Below are positions 1 to 13,386 of a DNA stretch of 64,000 nt, one piece after another. Each line of letters starts with the position of its first letter. The stretch's first letter is position 1. Origin of the DNA: Megamerina dolium (Eukaryota; Arthropoda; Insecta; Diptera; Megamerinidae); the NCBI GenBank assembly GCA_963854835.1, contig OY978526.1, positions 17,152,368 to 17,216,367 of the forward strand, written 5' to 3'. The notes under the pieces were generated by a model. The model was not told where the DNA came from and searched no databases. It worked only from the letters and a program-made list of their open reading frames with translations. The position numbers and the translations under genes were made by a program.

Positions 1-137
<137 letters not shown>

Positions 138-174
138 TAAGTAGCAGAGTCTATTGCAGTACAAAACAATTTAA

Positions 175-882
<708 letters not shown>

Positions 883-934
883 GTGCTGACGTGTTTCTTA
901 TTGCCGCAACAAGAATATCAGCCAATTACACCAG
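883..934 (+). CDS. scrib: scrib exon, 52 nt, post-LRR
   Basis: A small exon encoding VLTCFLLPQQEYQPITP. It completes the conserved GEQVL.C.LLPQQEYQPITP motif seen after the LRR domain in Drosophila Scrib. The acceptor is cttctt...gtctag|GTG and the donor ccaG|gtaagt. It is entered in phase 0 and left in phase 1; the single G joins CA of the exon at 9646 to give Ala. Confidence 0.94.
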
Positions 935-1552
935 GTAAGTTAGTTATTGTCTCTCTCTCTGACTATTATCGATGCGGTCTTTGAATATTTCTCACTAGCG
1001 CATTTGTTCATTTGTTCATAATAGCAATCACTACCACATTCTACATTCTACATAAATAAATAATGTCGATTGGTGTTGGTATTTTACGGTCAATATATTA
1101 TAAATAATTGTGTGTATTTGAAACCAAAAAAAAGTTGTCATTGTCTACTGCATCTATTTTAAGAAACATAGATTATTTTCATTTTATTGCGGCCACAATG
1201 GCTTGAAAAGAAAACTAGAAAAAATGCGCACGACTCGATTATTGGTAAGGTCAGTATTTGCTTCAGTCCAATACACTAAGCAGTACAAAATGATAGTAGT
1301 GGTAGTAAGTAGCTTAGCATTTGAGTCGAGTTGTCTGTCCAATTAAAAACTGGTATTTTTTTGTGCGTTTATCTGTTTCTGTTATGTATTTTGAGATGAA
1401 GTCGCATTTTTTTGTTGTTTGAGAATTCAATGTTTAATTTAAAATTGTTAATTTATTATGAGAGTATAGTATATAGATAGCAAAGCCTTGAATCCATTTA
1501 TGAAGTAATATGGGTGGGGCCTTTGAAATGAATAAAGCTGTTTTGAAACAGA

Positions 1553-1554
1553 GA

Positions 1555-1590
<36 letters not shown>
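1553..1590. repeat. (GA)n microsatellite
   Basis: About 19 GA dinucleotide units with one imperfect unit near the left end, followed by an A run. GA tracts bind GAGA factor in flies (established), but nothing here shows that this one is functional. Confidence 0.9.
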
Positions 1591-1594
<4 letters not shown>

Positions 1595-2318
1595 AACTGT
1601 TATTCTAAAAAACAAAAGATGAAGTAAATTTGAATTCTCATTTGATTAGTAATATTATATATATTCCATATATAGATTTAAATTTTTGTGTAAATAAATT
1701 TTTTTTTTTTTCGAAATTTACATTACAATATGAATTTATACATGATTTCGTGGTGATTATATTATCAATGTAGCTTAATGTGGGTTTTGGATTTTGTTAG
1801 TGTCAATGCCAAGTTTTTGTTTTTTTTTTGTTTTGTTTTAATATCAAATTTCGATGACAAAAAAAAAAAAAACGTTATCAAAAATGATTTTTCGTTTGTT
1901 TAGGTATATATTACAACACAATATTTTCCAATATTTTATCAAAAGTTTTATTAATAATTTTATTATTGTAACCTTGAGTCATTTCAAATGACAATCACAC
2001 ACAATTATTGTAGTGGTTATCTATCTCCATATGTAAAAGTGGGCTCTACTACATATACATAGAGATTATTTGGGGTGCCGCATATGAATGTGCATTAACG
2101 ATGTTGGCTACCATCCATTTAACTAGTTGAGTGGTTTGATGACTTTTTTGATATGTCTTATCTTGATGCGATGCAAACAAAACACCGTTTTTTTTTCCAA
2201 TACAAAATGTTTAAAATTTTCATTTTGAGTTGTCCACACATATAACCTGTTTCTGTTTGTCTGTTGTTTGTTTTTGGTCATCATACTTACTAGCTTTTAT
2301 GCACACCTATACATATTA

Positions 2319-3545
2319 GGTCCGTCCATAAGTTCGTGCGTTTTTCTTAGGTGGTTTTAAAATAAATAAAAAAGAAGTTTTCAGTATTTATAAATCAATA
2401 ATATATTTGCCTGCATTATTTATAACGTCTCCCCAACGTTTAGGCAAATTTTTAATTCCATGTTCAAAAAATTGTTTGTCCTTGGAGCCAAAATACGCGC
2501 CGATATCCCTTTTCATAGCTACTTTAGAGGTGTAGTTGTTATTACTTAAATGGGACTGAACTGCGTGGAAAAGGTGATAATCGCAAGGTGCAATATCCGG
2601 AGAGTATGATGGATGTGGCATTAGCTCCCATCTGAGCTCGTACAGCTTGCCTAAGGTCTGTCTGGCGGTATGCGATCTTGCGTTGCCGTGGTGAAAAAAA
2701 AATTTTGTGTCTATTGACTAAAGACGGTCGATTTTTTTCAAGTGCTTCATTCAGTTTGGATAGTTGATGGCAATACTAATCGGCTATGATCGTCTAGTTT
2801 GGTTCCAGCAGATCAAAATAAATGATACCGGCCATATCCCACAAAGAGGCCATATCTGGGGGTTGGTTCTAATGTTTCATCTTTACTTAACCACTGTCGT
2901 TTGCGAACAGGATTATTGTAAAGCATCCATTTTTCGTCCCCAGTAACAATACGGATCAAAAAACTCTCATTTTTAAGCTGAGAACACACATTCACTCTCT
3001 GCTGAAGGTTCGCGATGGAAAGTTTATGCGGAAACCATTTTCCCAGCTTTGGAACCTTGCTCAATTTAACCAGGTGCCTGTAAACTATTCCATGTGATGA
3101 ATTTAACCTTCCAGCCATCATATCGACTGTCAAACGTGGCTCAGCTTCCACGAGTTCCATCGTCGGAGTTAAAGACCTCTGGACGATCAGAGCGTGGGGC
3201 ATCATCAACGTCACAATCACCACTTCGAAATTTGGAAAACCACTTTTGCACAGTCTTTACACTCACGGTATTCTCCCCATGAGTTGCGTTTATTTCTGCA
3301 GTAGTAGTTGTTGCATTTTTTCCACTTTTATAAAAACGTACAAAATATGCCTCTTATACTCGTTCGAAGATTCCATTTTATTTTTTATGAACGCGTACTT
3401 CTATCCGCGTTTAAAATTACTTGTTGAATGCATTATACATAAAATAAAAATAGTTCCTTTATCTCCCACTAATCATTTTTTATATGCAAAAAGCGCCTAC
3501 AGTGAAACTATCCGAAAAAATAACGCACGAACTTATGGACTGACC
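2319..3545 (-). mobile_element. mariner-like DNA transposon, degenerate
   Basis: The inverted terminal repeats are 22 bp: 2319-2340 and the reverse complement of 3524-3545 differ at one base (GGTC[C/A]GTCCATAAG...). The body is about 1.23 kb, close to the 1.25-1.3 kb of an intact mariner. On the minus strand it encodes pieces of transposase: a helix-turn-helix-like segment (RLTVDMMAGRLNSS..IVYRHL) at about 3223-3000, VTGDEKWMLYNNPVRKRQW carrying the second-block Asp at about 2930, and HPSYSPDIAPCDYHLF with the last catalytic Asp at about 2600. The frame is broken between 2621 and 2813 by stops and shifts, so no active transposase is made. It lies antisense inside a scrib intron. Confidence 0.9.
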
Positions 3546-4208
3546 GATACATTGTATTTAATCACTATGTGCAATATCTTTTGCGCCTAGTTAGTTATAT
3601 TCGTATTTGGCTCTTTGACTCGTCGTTTTAGTCATTCATATGTTTGGCTGATTGGATCTATGCTATCTTTGGCGCTTGCGATAAGATTACACAACACAGC
3701 ACAGCATAGATACTGTTGGCTATTGCGACAAACTATGCTTTGTGTAAGCAAGCAAGCGTGCATTTCTCTGTGTGTGTGTGTGTATGTTTTTTTTTTTCGT
3801 CCAGATAATCATACTCGTATGTATGCGTTGGTATAGGCAATGACAAGTTTTTCATATTCACATACATACACATATATATTATTTATTAAGTAAATGCTTG
3901 TAAATTAGTGTTTATATGCACATGAGCACAATTTCACACCAATACATATATATTTTGGCAATAATATGAAATTATTATATGTGATTTGTACATATTTTTG
4001 CCAATTTATTACAATGTATAAGAACATTTTTCAATTTTTTTATTTATTTTATTAATTTATGTATTTTATATGTGGTGTATACGTTATTCTTATGGGATTT
4101 TTTGTGTTATTTCTTTTCATTTATTTGTTTTTTTGTCTCCATTTACGTTAACGTGATTCGCAACAACTTGCTTCCTCACACCTTGTGTCGTTTCTGTTAC
4201 ATCTGCGT

Positions 4209-4520
4209 ACTATTATTATTACTACTACTACTATTACTATTATTACTACTACTACTACTACTGCACACGCACATGTTTAATGCACTACTACTGCTTTAAT
4301 TAAATGGCAATTAAATAATATGAATATATGACGACAACGTGTGAAAAATACATACTCGTATATGTATTCAAATAAATAAAAGAATATCCACCGGGACAAC
4401 TTTATAGATCAAGTGAAAAATTTGACTCAACGGAATTCTACATTTATCAACAACAAGGTTTGCTACTACTACTTCTACTAATACTTACATACCTATTACT
4501 GCCCATACCAATACTACTAT

Positions 4521-4554
<34 letters not shown>

Positions 4555-4633
4555 GCTACTATTACTACTACTACTACTGCAAATATTACAAAAAGTTATA
4601 CTAATATGTACTACTATTACTACTACTACTACT
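4209..4633. repeat. (TAC/ACT)n trinucleotide arrays
   Basis: Three imperfect arrays, at about 4209-4262, 4463-4580 and 4608-4633, separated by unique sequence. They create spurious poly-leucine reading frames on the + strand, which are not genes. Confidence 0.88.
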
Positions 4634-5480
4634 ATGAATTGTAGTATTTTTGTATTACATAATTATTTGTAAGCTTTTATGCTTGTTAAACAACAATTCA
4701 TAAAAATTAAGTTTTATGTGTTTAAATGACAATTATTACTACTTGTTGTTTGTTGAAACGATGAACGATGCAATTACTAACTAAGTACGATGCATATATT
4801 TTAAGCTATTGTAAATATTATATTGCATTTCTTATTGCACTACATTGATACTTGTATGATTATGTTGGTACTTACTATGTGCATTCATGTACATACATAT
4901 GCATTCATGGCTATGAGTGATTAATTGTTGCTGTCATTATTTCATGCACGTTTCACAAATAAACTGTTGCTCATCATCAGCACTTATTATAATGCTATAA
5001 GAACATGTTTGTAAGTACATGCATACACTTACATGTTGTTTACATATATTTAGTTGTATGTAAATATGTGATTATCTATATGTTGATTAACCTCAAAATT
5101 AAGCACTTACATAAGCACTGTCACTCAAATATGCACACACATACATATGTTTAGTACTAATTAGTTGTTTTTAGTTGTTAAATTGTATTAAATATTTTTT
5201 TTTGCTATTCATACTTGCTACATCATAACGATTAATACTATTGATACTATTGCTTCATAATAAATGTGTGGGACTCCACCTATAATATTCTCTTGTGTAT
5301 CACAGTTTATTATAATAAGTCATCATCATACATATGTATGTATGTATGTATTTAAATACGCTCGTATATGTAATGTTAATATTGATTGTATTGTACTCTG
5401 GTGATAATAATAATAAAATGACGTCACATCACTCACTCACGACTCACATATTCGCGTTCACAGTGCTAAGAGGGCGTTGG

Positions 5481-5520
5481 CCAGCCAGTCAGTCAGCCAG
5501 GCAGCCAGCCAGCTAGCCAG
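5481..5520. repeat. (CAGC/CAGT)n tetranucleotide array
   Basis: Ten imperfect CCAG/CAGT units. Related CTGC and CAGG arrays recur at 34167-34204 and at about 57700-57728, all in scrib introns. Confidence 0.85.
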
Positions 5521-8500
5521 CTAATCAACCATCTCACATACCACAAATACTTGTTTGAGTTTGAATAATTTTTGTGGTTATTCGAATTGAAAAAATGAAA
5601 ATGAACAATAACAACAACCACAACAGCAACAATTACAACCATAATGCATTTTGTTATACTCGCAGTTGTATATATTTCTTATTATTTGTGTATTTACCAT
5701 ACATACAATACAAACATATATTCGCGTGTGCGACTTAATTGAGTTTAAACGTTTTGTTGACTGTGTTGCGTATGCGCAATAACAATGGAAATATTAACAA
5801 AAGAAGCAGCACTAGAAGCAGCAGGAATGCAAGCCATTATAGTCTACGTTTTTATTTTATTTTTTTTTTTTTGTATAGCGCTGCCAAAAATATATGATAA
5901 ATTTTAGTTATTCGTATTACTTTTTATGAATTTTTAAATTTTCAATGCTATAAAGTGATATTTTAATTTAATATATGTCATTTATGTATTCATATAATTA
6001 TATTATGATTATATTAGTATTTAAATAATATAATTTGAAGATTTTTTTTTTCATTTATTCATTTCATTCATTCGTTCTGCTACTACAATTATAGCGTTTA
6101 TATTATTATTGTTATTATTATTTATTTTGTCAAGGTTAATGTCAGAGTTGAATATTAGTTTGGGAAAAAAGAAATCCATCATCAATCTAGATATGACGCT
6201 AGATGCCTGTAGTGATATAGTAAAGTTTTGAAATTTTGAAAAAGTGACATTTTATACGAACAAAAAAAATAATATGTTTTACACTCTTTCGATTCGTCGA
6301 TTTAATTGTGAACTGATGAAAACTGAAGAAATAAAAAATTCAATATATTTTAATACTTTACTTTGATAAAGGCGAACATGTAAGATAGGCGGCAGAAATT
6401 AAGATTTGTGTTTATGGTCTCAACACTGTCACCGTCAAAAAGATAGGCTTTATGAAATTGTAATTAAAATGGTAACAAATTACAAAACAAAATAGTACAT
6501 GTTTGATCAAAATCAAATAATTCAAACTATGCTGAATATCTATCTGATGAGTGTTGAATGTCTCAAAATATATGTAAAAATAATGGATTTCTTTTTCCCC
6601 GAAACCAAACTATTGCTTAAGATTATCGTTGACAATATTGTTCATGTTTAGTATTTATCTCAAAATAGAAAATATATTATTGTTATTCCTAACTTTGCGC
6701 CATATGTCACTTGGAATCATGAAATAAGTTTCAGATAAAAATTTATCTATTTAGGTTTTAACTGAAAAATGTATGCTAGATTCAGATTCAGATTGGTTAA
6801 AAGTTTCTAATCGAATTTTTTATCTAATACACCTTTCACGATTCCAATCACATATGGGCTTACAAAAATGCAAAAATTGCAAACTGTTTCAATGCTTATT
6901 TCACAATATTATTGTTGAATCAATGCAATCTATATGGGTTGTTTGAGGTGCCAAATAAGTATTGCATATGCATAGCAAATATATGCTGCACATATTAAGT
7001 GTTGCATACTTTCAAGCGCATAGTAAATTAGGTATATACATTTTGTTGTTGTGATTGCAAAATTTGCAATCCTATTTTGATTGTAAATTATACTAATAAA
7101 TATGTCTAAGCAACGATCTTTATTTTGATATTTAGCAATGAATGAAATTGTATATAAAATAACATTTCATTCTCTTCATTTAGTAAATATAAAATTTCAA
7201 ATTCATCAAATCAAAAAAAAAAAAGAACAAAAAACAAACGACCCAATTTTATACAGCGCATATTATTACAAATAGATATAAATGTCACTTAATTTTTTTT
7301 TTTTTTTTTTTTGTAGCTAGTTTAGCTAATCATATTTCATTTTAATTTAATTTCCGTTCAATTCCAATTGACTTGCTCTCGATCATTGTTAATTATGTAT
7401 TTTATTATTGTATTCATATTGTCGCTAGTATGTACTTGCAAATTGATAACATCAACAAACAAGATCAATGTATTTATACAGCCACTAACAGAGTCATTCA
7501 AATTAGAATATTATCTGTGTATTTGTATTTTATTTAACCTGTCATATAGTTGACTCTTTACGAAATAACAAGCTATGCAACTATCAATGTATAGTGTATG
7601 TCGTACCACCTCGACAACAAAACAAAACACAATAATAGTAATGAGAAAAAAAATGCTTTTTTTATTGTATAATTTTTTCGTTCTTTCGTTCATTTTCTTT
7701 TGCATTGTCTTTGTGAGATAATCTTCAAAAATTTTAATTTACGTGTGAACAAATACCAGTTTATCTTCGTGTTTTATCAATCATTTTTTTTTCTTCTTCT
7801 GCTTTTTTGGTTTCTCACATCACATATCATCATCTCGTATTTCTAACTACTGTACTCTGTAATTTGTATACTTCTCTTCTCGGTAGTGTAGTATTTATTT
7901 TTATCTATTCATCTGTGTAACTGTCCAAGCTTGGCTTGGTGAGCATGTTAAACACCATTCTACGTATGGACAAAAAGAATATGAAGCGAAATAGAAAATA
8001 TGTTTTTGTTTAATAATGAACAATCACAACTTGCATATTATTTAATGCGTTCACCGCTCATAAATCGACAATCGGACATCGCGGCAAATCCACATTTATA
8101 GTCGTAGTTGGTTCAAATAGTGGAATATTAAAATGAACCTATGAAAAATTAATATATATAATTATATTTACATAAATCTCCATTCAAATGTTTTTCTCTT
8201 CTCTTCAAATTGACCCTGAATAACATTGAATTTATTTTAATAATAATACTAATCATAATGATAGGATACAATGTTGTCGAATATCGAATAACCTCAAAAT
8301 AATAATAATAGAAAAGAAACCAAATAAATCAACACCCCTATGCTACTACGATTACCCCATAAATGTCTTAACAAAATAATAGTTTTTATAATTTAATAAG
8401 AACAACAACAACAACAACAACAACAGCAGCAACAATAATCATATCTACATGAGCATGAAGATAATAATAATTTTGTGATGTCTGACTTTGGCATTTTTAT

Positions 8501-9645
8501 TCTAAACATTATATATTTATGCGATGTTATGACGATGTGCTGAATGTCAGTATAGCAATTTAGCTACTTTACTCAATCTGGTTGTTGTATTTTGTACACA
8601 TTTTCCTTTATGAGTATTACCAGCAATTTAGTGTTTTATTAATAATCTTCCATACATTCATACAAATGAAAGAGTTTTATTATGTTGTTGCTTTAATTTT
8701 TAAAATGCTTATTATGTCTCATACCGCTATGCTTTGAATGAAGAGCATTTAAATTAAGATATGGAAAAATTACCTTTTGGAATTTTTTCATTAATAAACA
8801 AATTTTAAATATTATCGTATATACTTTTTTTAGACAAAGTTAAATTTTAAGAGAAGCTTGGAAATTTTTATGGCATTAAAATTTAGGATAAACAAATGTA
8901 AATATGAAAATAATTTTATTATAATTGTTTACTATAAGTGACTATATTGCTATGCTGCAACTAATGACTGAAACACATAAATTACATATGTAGTCGGAAC
9001 TCAATTTGTTTATCAACATGTTCTTTTTTTGTTGAAACATAGAATTTGTTAATTATGCCGAGCTAAAATAAAATCATTTTATTTACAAAATATTGGCTAT
9101 TTAACAAAAATTTTAATTAAATATAAAACTAATATATGCATTTCATATGTATAGTTTTAATTGCCATGTAATAAAGCTTCACTAATTTAATAATAGCAAA
9201 ATAAACAAAAAAGTAAAGCAATTGCAAGAGAAAAAAAAAGCGATTAATTATTATATTTTCAGTATTATTGTAAGATATAAATATATGAACACATGTATAA
9301 GTATTGCTATAAAAATTGTTATTATTACATATACGAGTAGGTACTATACTGCTACTACATTGGCTGTGCCTGTGAACTCTCCTAGTAATTTGCTAGGTTG
9401 AATATAGTATGCATATTATGTATCATTACATGTATTATTTTTACATACATACATACCAACATTCACAATAAATACGCTTTCAATTTTAAAATCTATATAT
9501 TGGCATGTTCAACATTCATCGCTTACCCCCTTTTCGTATTTAGTACTCTTAAACATGTGCAGTAATCATAATAATAAAAATATGTAATAATAATTTTCAA
9601 TTAATATTCTTTCCACTTTTTTTATATTTATTTATTCGTTAATAG

Positions 9646-9869
9646 CACGCGAACAAGAATCCGATTCAGAAGGTTGGGAAGAGCGTGAAGCCTCAAGGAC
9701 ACATTCCGTTAAATTCTCCGAGGAATCAGCACAGGAGAAAGATACACCATTCGTACGACAGAATACACCACATCCAAAAGAGTTGAAAGCGAAAGCACAT
9801 AAGCTGTTTGCTAAAGAGCGTAGTCGTAATGAAGATGCTTCATCCAATATGGATACATTATCCGAGGAG
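9646..9869 (+). CDS. scrib: scrib exon, conserved post-LRR linker
   Basis: The 224 nt exon starts after ttaatag and ends gaggag|gtaagt. It is entered in phase 1 and left in phase 0. The product reads AREQESDSEGWEEREASRTH, then VKFSEESAQEKDTPFVRQNT, then PHPKELKAKAHKLF and a Ser/Glu-rich end. The segment from the WEERE motif to the TPHPK motif is nearly invariant in Drosophila Scrib, as recalled, and is the best-conserved part of the region between LRR and PDZ1. Its function there is not well defined. Multiple acidic and Ser residues make it a likely phosphorylation target, which is inference. Confidence 0.95.
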
Positions 9870-9955
9870 GTAAGTGATTGACTTTTATCCAAGTTTACTC
9901 TTTTTTATTCGATTTGTAATTTGTGTGAAAAATTTTATTATTTTTCATAATACAG

Positions 9956-10285
9956 AACTCAACGAAGACAATATTTGGTATTAGTGCAATACCTGCTGGT
10001 GGTGGAGATGGTTTGCAGCCAAATACAGTAGTGGAGAGTGTTGCCGAGACAAGAACCGTTTATGAAAATCACCAACCCGTCATTTCACCACAAACGCCGT
10101 CAGCTGTGACACAAACCTCAACAGCATCTGTTCAACAACGAAGGCAACAACAACAACGTGAGAGCGGTCATGAACCGATTGGTGTTGGTGCACCACAACA
10201 TGGTAATTCAACAACGGCAGCAGCGGGCGTTGATTATGACAATGATGACGACGACGACGACGATGATGATGATGATGATGATTTA
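9956..10285 (+). CDS. scrib: scrib exon, low-complexity acidic linker
   Basis: The 330 nt exon lies between atacag|AAC and tta|gtaagt, phase 0 at both ends. The product is Asn/Gln/Thr-rich, then has a Gln run (RRQQQQR) and ends with a tract of 13 consecutive Asp interrupted upstream by Asn. The Asp tract is encoded by a GAC/GAT microsatellite (about 10237-10282). Drosophila Scrib has a shorter acidic stretch at the same place, so length here has probably drifted by repeat slippage. No folded domain is expected. Confidence 0.92.
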
Positions 10286-10383
10286 GTAAGTATTGACACA
10301 AACCATTGGTCGAAAGTAACTTGACGATATAAATATATTGGTGTAATACAATTTTTTCTTTCTTGTGTTTTGCTTATTTGTAG

Positions 10384-10466
10384 GACCTATCCGAAAAACG
10401 TGTTGGTTTTCAAGTCGAAGGTGCGGATGATGATTTTTATAAAAGACCAATGAAATTACATAGACG
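10384..10466 (+). CDS. scrib: scrib exon, conserved VGFQVEG segment
   Basis: The 83 nt exon lies between tttgtag|GAC and agaCG|gtaagt. It is entered in phase 0 and left in phase 2 (CG joins T to give Arg). The product DLSEKRVGFQVEGADDDFYK followed by RPMKLHRR corresponds to RRVGFQVEGEDDDFYKRPPK in Drosophila Scrib, as recalled. Confidence 0.95.
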
Positions 10467-10574
10467 GTAAGTACTTTTTTAATGTAATTACATGAAATAT
10501 GGTTTTTGTTGTTGCTTTTTCAATTTATCTATATTTTAATATTTTTTTGCTTTATTCCTTTCTTATTGTTACAG

Positions 10575-10846
10575 TGATACACCACATCATTTGAAAAATA
10601 AACGTGTTCAACACAATCTCACCGATAAAAAGGCTAGCGAAATTTTAGCAAATGCTTTAAATCAAGAGAAAAAATTACAACAAATGCCAACAGTGCAATC
10701 GCCAATAGAAGAGAATGATGCTGAGAATGAATTGCTTCATCATCAACAGTCTGAGCAACAAGAACATAATCCATTCGAATCATCAATATCATCAATGGCA
10801 CAAGCATCGACACCATTGCCTACAATAGCACATCATCAATCTGCTG
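10575..10846 (+). CDS. scrib: scrib exon, linker before PDZ1
   Basis: The 272 nt exon follows attgttacag. It encodes DTPHHLKNKRVQHNLTDKKA then SEILANALNQEKKL, a conserved basic/helical block, followed by Gln/Ser/His-rich spacer (SPIEENDAENELLHHQQSEQ). The donor is gctG|gtgagt, phase 1, and the lone G joins AT of the PDZ1 exon to give Asp. The same phase-1 entry to PDZ1 is used by the alternative first exon at 28521, which makes the two mutually exclusive starts. Confidence 0.95.
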
Positions 10847-10984
10847 GTGAGTAGTACTGAAAAGAATTAAAAAAAAAATGTACCTTGTTCTCTCAACGCA
10901 AGTCATGAAAGTTGCAATCATATAGAAGAAATAAAAAAAGGAGACTAGTGGTTGTATCACTGGTACAGAATATGGTCTTAACAT

Positions 10985-11345
10985 GACAGTCATATGTTTG
11001 CTAAGGAGTTATATATATATATTAAAATATCTAATCATATTTTGTTATAGGCTAAATAACGAAATTTTAAATGTGGTGGAAATTAGCCCCTATTTCCAAT
11101 TCTTAGGGAATTTTCTGTATAAAATTGATGGTTTTATTGAAAGAACAGAAGGGGTGGGAATATGGGCTAAATTTGAAGACGAATGGGATTTTTGAGTGAT
11201 TCCCGGTAGTCTATGGTGTTACTTATAGATTTTTAGAAGATTTTACGTGCTTTTTGTAGGAGAACTTCTATAAGAGGTGAATATAAGTGAAAGAGATAAG
11301 AGAGTATGTTCAGAAGAAATGTTGATTATCTCAATTTTTGCAATT
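10985..11345 (+). repeat. dispersed tandem-unit repeat, short member
   Basis: Contains diverged copies of the unit found at 18075-19432: GAACTTCTATAAGAGGTGAA around 11264 and GTATGTTCAGAAGAAATGTT around 11306, preceded by a TTTTTGTAGGAG step. Edges are uncertain. The similarity is to the family consensus read by eye. Confidence 0.5.
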
Positions 11346-12344
11346 TAAACAGTATTCGCCTATTCCCCAGCTTTTTTTGAGAATGTCAAAGGTATGAAGT
11401 TTCGAAACACAATACCAATAATTATTCAATTTTTGAACCAATGTTTAATTTGATTAGAATTATGACTAAGATATATCATAATTGCAATAATTGACTATAA
11501 ATATATTACAATCAAAATTTGCTACAAAGAACTGTAAATAGAGAATTATGTGTTTGTCCTATCATTCGAAATCTTATTTTACTTCGCTGAACTAATTCTC
11601 TTTGCACACACCCTAGGTGAAATCTAATGTATATTAAAATAATGACGAATACATTTTACTTGAATTTTGTCTTATTATTCAGTTTGTACTTGTTAAAAGT
11701 GCAATGAATTCGCAAAATAGTGTTAACAGTAGAAATCGATAAGGAATCGATATGTAGAGCACTTAGACCACTTTTATGTATGCTCTGGCCCTGAAAGGCA
11801 TTACATGGACGCAAACACGCACACTTTTAAATGCCATAAATAATTTTGAACGTTTAAGTTGTTGTGATATATTGTACTATTGTACTGTTCCAACTATTTT
11901 CACATACACATATTCGTTTCTACGTACAAACCCCACACCGATATAAAAAAAGGTAGGTTGAGAAATTATTTCTGCATAACTTAATTAAAAAAGTGTTTCA
12001 TATATAAATAATCATCCCTACATCCCTAATAAATGTCGTTGATTATATTTAAACCACTTTCATTTTGTCTCTCCACATTCTACTCTGCATTACTGTTGTT
12101 ATAATTGCTATTTTCTGGAGGCGAAATTGCATGTTGGCCAATCTCAGTTGACTAGCAACTCAGTGTGTTTGTTGGTTTATGCAAATTGCACATTCTGGAA
12201 TTTATAAAGAGGGCGCGACCCTATTTATAATGGGGTTGCATTGTATATGGCCTTGCACATGTGGATGTTTGTGTATATGCATTTAAGGTCATTGAAGAAG
12301 ACTGTTGTAGCTTTAGAGTTGTGTTTTAGTTAGAAATTGTGTGC

Positions 12345-12366
12345 ATCTCTCTCTCTCTCTCTCTCC
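12345..12366. repeat. (CT)n microsatellite
   Basis: About ten CT units ending CTCC. No gene nearby. Confidence 0.85.
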
Positions 12367-12824
12367 TTTAACGTTGGTTTTTACATTTTACCCACTTAAT
12401 TTTTCTAAGTTGTGTTATTTTATTATTATTTCTTTTCAATTATTGTCTATAATCATGACCAACTGTAGTAGCATGCATAATGTGTAAATCCGAAATCTTA
12501 ATTTTGTCAACACTAATGAAAAATTTAAATCATCGATTATTATAAAATATCAAACATACATGAAATAATACAATATATATATAGGAATTACAACATCATG
12601 AGGGACGAAATTCATTTAGCACGCATTTGATGTTGTAATTATTGTAACAGCCAGTGCATTTTAAATGAAACTTTTGCTTACCTCAAGTTGGCGATTCGAC
12701 TTATTCGCCTATGTTTCTGCATATTAAATAATTGTTAAATTAAAGAAAAAAACAGCAAATTACTTGTTTTGGTAATGAATGGCATCATACACTAACGTCA
12801 GTTTTGTTATCTATGCGTATGCAC

Positions 12825-13386
12825 ATTAAGGTGGACCAGGAAAGTTTTTAAAAATTATTTCTTTGGAAAAGTGAAACTAATTGCACTTTTAGTTTTATTA
12901 TCACCCATACATGGTCGAAGGTCGAATTTCAAATTTTTTTTTTCGAAATAGCTGCATCTAAAAGGGTAAAATATATGACCGACTTATATTAAAAAATTTT
13001 CTCTTCACCTCGTAAAGGGAATCCAATACAAAAACACCTGAAAATCGAACAATAACCCTATAGCTCCCTAGTAAACGCCCCTAGGGTAGTGAAATGTATG
13101 ATTGCCCCCATTAAATTTTCCTCCCCAACATTTATTTTACACATATTTACTCCCTATTTCTACACCTTAATAAAGTTCTCATACATAAACACCTTAAAAT
13201 CGACAAATATCCCATATATAGTTTTTCCTCCTAAACATTTCCTCTATAAAATGAGCATAAAAACTCTTGAAAATCGACAAATAAACCCATATGTGTTCAA
13301 GAACCGATCCCCATTAATTGTATCTCATCAATATTTCCTCCAAACATTCTCATCCCCCATCTGCCCTTGTTAGGGTCACTCTCCTA
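12825..13386 (-). repeat. dispersed tandem-unit repeat, inverted member
   Basis: The reverse complement reads as the 18075-19432 unit: ATTTGTCGATTTTAAGGTG, GTATGAGAACTTTATTAAGG, AATGTTGGGGAGGAAAATTT and CATACATTTCACTACCC, repeated about three times. The left edge has ATTAAGGTGG, the same terminal motif as the larger member. The right edge near 13386 is not sharp. Confidence 0.65.

Larger units (their letters stand above)
935..9645 (+). other. scrib intron, 8.7 kb, with microsatellites and a dead mariner
   Basis: AT-rich sequence with a mariner remnant (2319-3545), long TAC/ACT microsatellites (4209-4633), a CAGC-type array (5481-5520), many ACAT/GTAT tetranucleotide runs and homopolymers. 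I see no exon that would keep the scrib frame. The part from about 5,530 to 9,645 holds nothing beyond low-complexity AT-rich DNA that I can recognise. Regulatory elements could be present but cannot be called from one sequence. Confidence 0.75.

Noticed and set aside
4072..4672. Leucine-rich hydrophobic + strand frames
   Set aside because: Pure translation of TAC/ACT microsatellites.
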